From: Acidobacteriota bacterium | GTDB taxonomy: Bacteria; Acidobacteriota; Terriglobia; Terriglobales; Acidobacteriaceae | Assembly (NCBI GenBank): GCA_003223595.1 | Contig: QHVR01000577.1 | Location: 1-16,048, forward strand | Length of the DNA: 16,048 nt | Direction: 5' to 3' | Shown here: one piece after another, positions 14,683-16,048 of the stretch | How the letters are laid out: each line of letters begins with the position of its first letter | Numbering within the stretch: position 1 is the first letter of the stretch | Notes under the pieces: model-generated | Seen by the model: only the letters and a program-made list of their open reading frames with translations | Database searches by the model: none | What the model was told of the DNA's origin: nothing | Made by a program: the position numbers and the translations under genes

Positions 14683-16048
14683 TTAGAAGTCGAAGTCAAA
14701 TCCGAGCAGCAGGCTGTTGCTGCTCAAGTCTGTTCCGGTCACGGGCGAGGTACCGCGTTGCCGAATCCACGAATACTCGTTGTGGAAAGCAAACCCGGCG
14801 CGGCTCGTCATGAAGGGGTTATACCGGTAGCCCACGACGTAATTGTCGATATCACCCAGATTGGATGGATTGGTGGCAAATGCCTGCTGTGACATCCGAA
14901 CCCATTCTGAGCGCTGGAAAATCGTAAGCTGAGGACTGTAGACGTAATGCGTTTCGACGAACGCTCCATTCCACGTGGGATTGCGAGCTCCGGCCGGGAG
15001 GATTCCCGTCGTGTTGTTATTCGTGTCCGGGCAGGTGCCCGCCATGATTTCGCCATAGCAAGCTCCGAACCAGGCACTGTCTTCGCCATGTTGCGTGAAC
15101 ACCTGAAAGTCGAGATGTGGGCCAAGGTAGAACAATCCCTCGAACCCGACCCGACTGAAGCTCTTGTTGCCAATTCCTGAACCAGGCAAAGGAACGCCGC
15201 CGCTGGTCAGGTACGTGGTAGGAGCGACGCCGTACATTGCGTATCCGCCGATTCGCTGCACACCCAGCTTGCCCGTGCTGAACGCCTGGCTTCCCGCAAA
15301 GAATCCCGTGTACGAGTTCTGTCCGTAGGGCACGTCCACGTTGCCGTCGGTTGAGCTAAAGACCGCTGCCGATAAGCGAGTCCGGTCGTTGCCGGAATGG
15401 CCCATCCACTCGGCGCCGATTTGGTTGTCTCCCACCTGACCAAAAATGTTGCCATCGCCCACCGGGATAAAGTGGAACAACTGGAATTCTCCACCATTTT
15501 CGGAAAGGGTCAACGTGCGCTTTTCTGAGATGAAGCTGTCCAACTCGAACTTGCCGACCTTAACGTTGAGCCAGGGGCTCTTGAACAGGTTGTCGAATCT
15601 TACGTTCACCGATTCGAAGTGAAATGCCCCCTCCTCGTCGGCAGAAGGAACGAGCAGGAAAGAGAAGTTCTTCTCCAGAGTACCGCCGGTCAGAATGTCG
15701 AGGCCACTCAGATTGAATCCGGTGGTGGTCATCCGTTGCTCCCCTGTCGGAGCCGTATCCACAGCCGCCTTGCTTGTGCTTTCCCGGCTCCAAAATGGCG
15801 TCATGCGCAAAGTGATGGGCCAATAGGATGCATTCTGCCAAATCGGAGCATCACGATCGTTCATGAGCTGATAGCCGTTGTCTTTGAACTTTTGACCGAA
15901 GTAGTTGAGCATCGGCCACGATTCATGACACGCGGAACAGCGCAGCCCGTACTTACGGGCGAAGGCGGGTAGAGCATTGGCGGGTTGACTGAGGCCTAGA
16001 ACCAGAAAAACTGCTAGTAGCGTCAACGGAATTGCAGATGCCGCGAAC
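14683..16048 (-). CDS. Cyc2-like outer-membrane monoheme cytochrome fused to a beta-barrel (5' end outside window)
   Basis: The frame stays open to the right edge. A TTG at 16026 could serve as start, but the residues before it (FAASAIPL) continue a signal peptide core, so the true start is probably beyond the window. After the signal peptide (ending QPANA) comes a single heme motif CSACH (codons 15925-15939), followed by PMLNYFGQKFKDNGY. This is the pattern I recall for Cyc2 proteins: CxxCH, then P-x-LN-x-FG and FK--GY. The remaining about 390 residues have alternating polar and aromatic strands, for example LNVKVGKFELD and SRVGFEGLFYLG, and end in FDFDF, with the C-terminal Phe typical of outer-membrane barrels. 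Two Cys in a loop (WFGACYGEIMAGTC) may form a disulfide. Cyc2 proteins take electrons from Fe(II) across the outer membrane; that function is inferred here. A general heme-barrel protein with another role is the main alternative. Confidence 0.72.
   Translation of the reverse strand, partial: FAASAIPLTLLAVFLVLGLSQPANALPAFARKYGLRCSACHESWPMLNYFGQKFKDNGYQLMNDRDAPIWQNASYWPITLRMTPFWSRESTSKAAVDTAPTGEQRMTTTGFNLSGLDILTGGTLEKNFSFLLVPSADEEGAFHFESVNVRFDNLFKSPWLNVKVGKFELDSFISEKRTLTLSENGGEFQLFHFIPVGDGNIFGQVGDNQIGAEWMGHSGNDRTRLSAAVFSSTDGNVDVPYGQNSYTGFFAGSQAFSTGKLGVQRIGGYAMYGVAPTTYLTSGGVPLPGSGIGNKSFSRVGFEGLFYLGPHLDFQVFTQHGEDSAWFGACYGEIMAGTCPDTNNNTTGILPAGARNPTWNGAFVETHYVYSPQLTIFQRSEWVRMSQQAFATNPSNLGDIDNYVVGYRYNPFMTSRAGFAFHNEYSWIRQRGTSPVTGTDLSSNSLLLGFDFDF

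Noticed and set aside
13798..14892. A long + strand frame (364 codons) opposite the diheme cytochrome
   Set aside because: It is antisense to a gene with two heme motifs, has a low-complexity Arg/His-rich product and no recognisable domain.

Overview
The window looks like chromosomal DNA of an aerobic, Gram-negative, carbohydrate-degrading bacterium. Gene content and protein style suggest an Acidobacteriota (Terriglobia-like) genome, but this is an inference, since no rRNA or marker gene is present. No mobile element, CRISPR array or phage gene was seen.

Left part, + strand (1-1774): the 3' end of a TPR/DUF5107-type protein, then a decayed CBM9-like carbohydrate-binding gene (829-1533) carrying four compensating frameshifts and one nonsense codon, then an intact tRNA-Ser(GCT).

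Middle, - strand (1843-6100): a secreted GH78 alpha-L-rhamnosidase with a palindromic element in its leader, and an aldo/keto reductase. The rhamnosidase converges on the tRNA gene.

Right part, - strand (6173-16048): one long, tightly spaced respiratory gene cluster, read from the right edge leftwards. The order is: outer-membrane monoheme cytochrome fused to a beta-barrel (Cyc2-like, 5' end outside the window), periplasmic diheme cytochrome c, cupredoxin-like protein with a C-terminal beta-sandwich, coxB, coxA, coxC, a second coxC, coxD (subunit IV), a small CxxC membrane protein, ctaB (heme O synthase), and a lipase-fold protein that has lost its catalytic Ser and His. The order Cyc2-like / diheme c / copper protein / coxB-A-C-D resembles the rus operon that carries electrons from outer-membrane Cyc2 to an aa3 oxidase in the iron oxidiser Acidithiobacillus ferrooxidans. 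The most interesting hypothesis here is therefore an extracellular (perhaps Fe(II)-derived) electron input into an aa3-type oxidase. The oxidase subunit I has a complete D-channel but Val where the K-channel Lys is expected. Genes for heme A synthase, SCO and CtaG were not found in the window.
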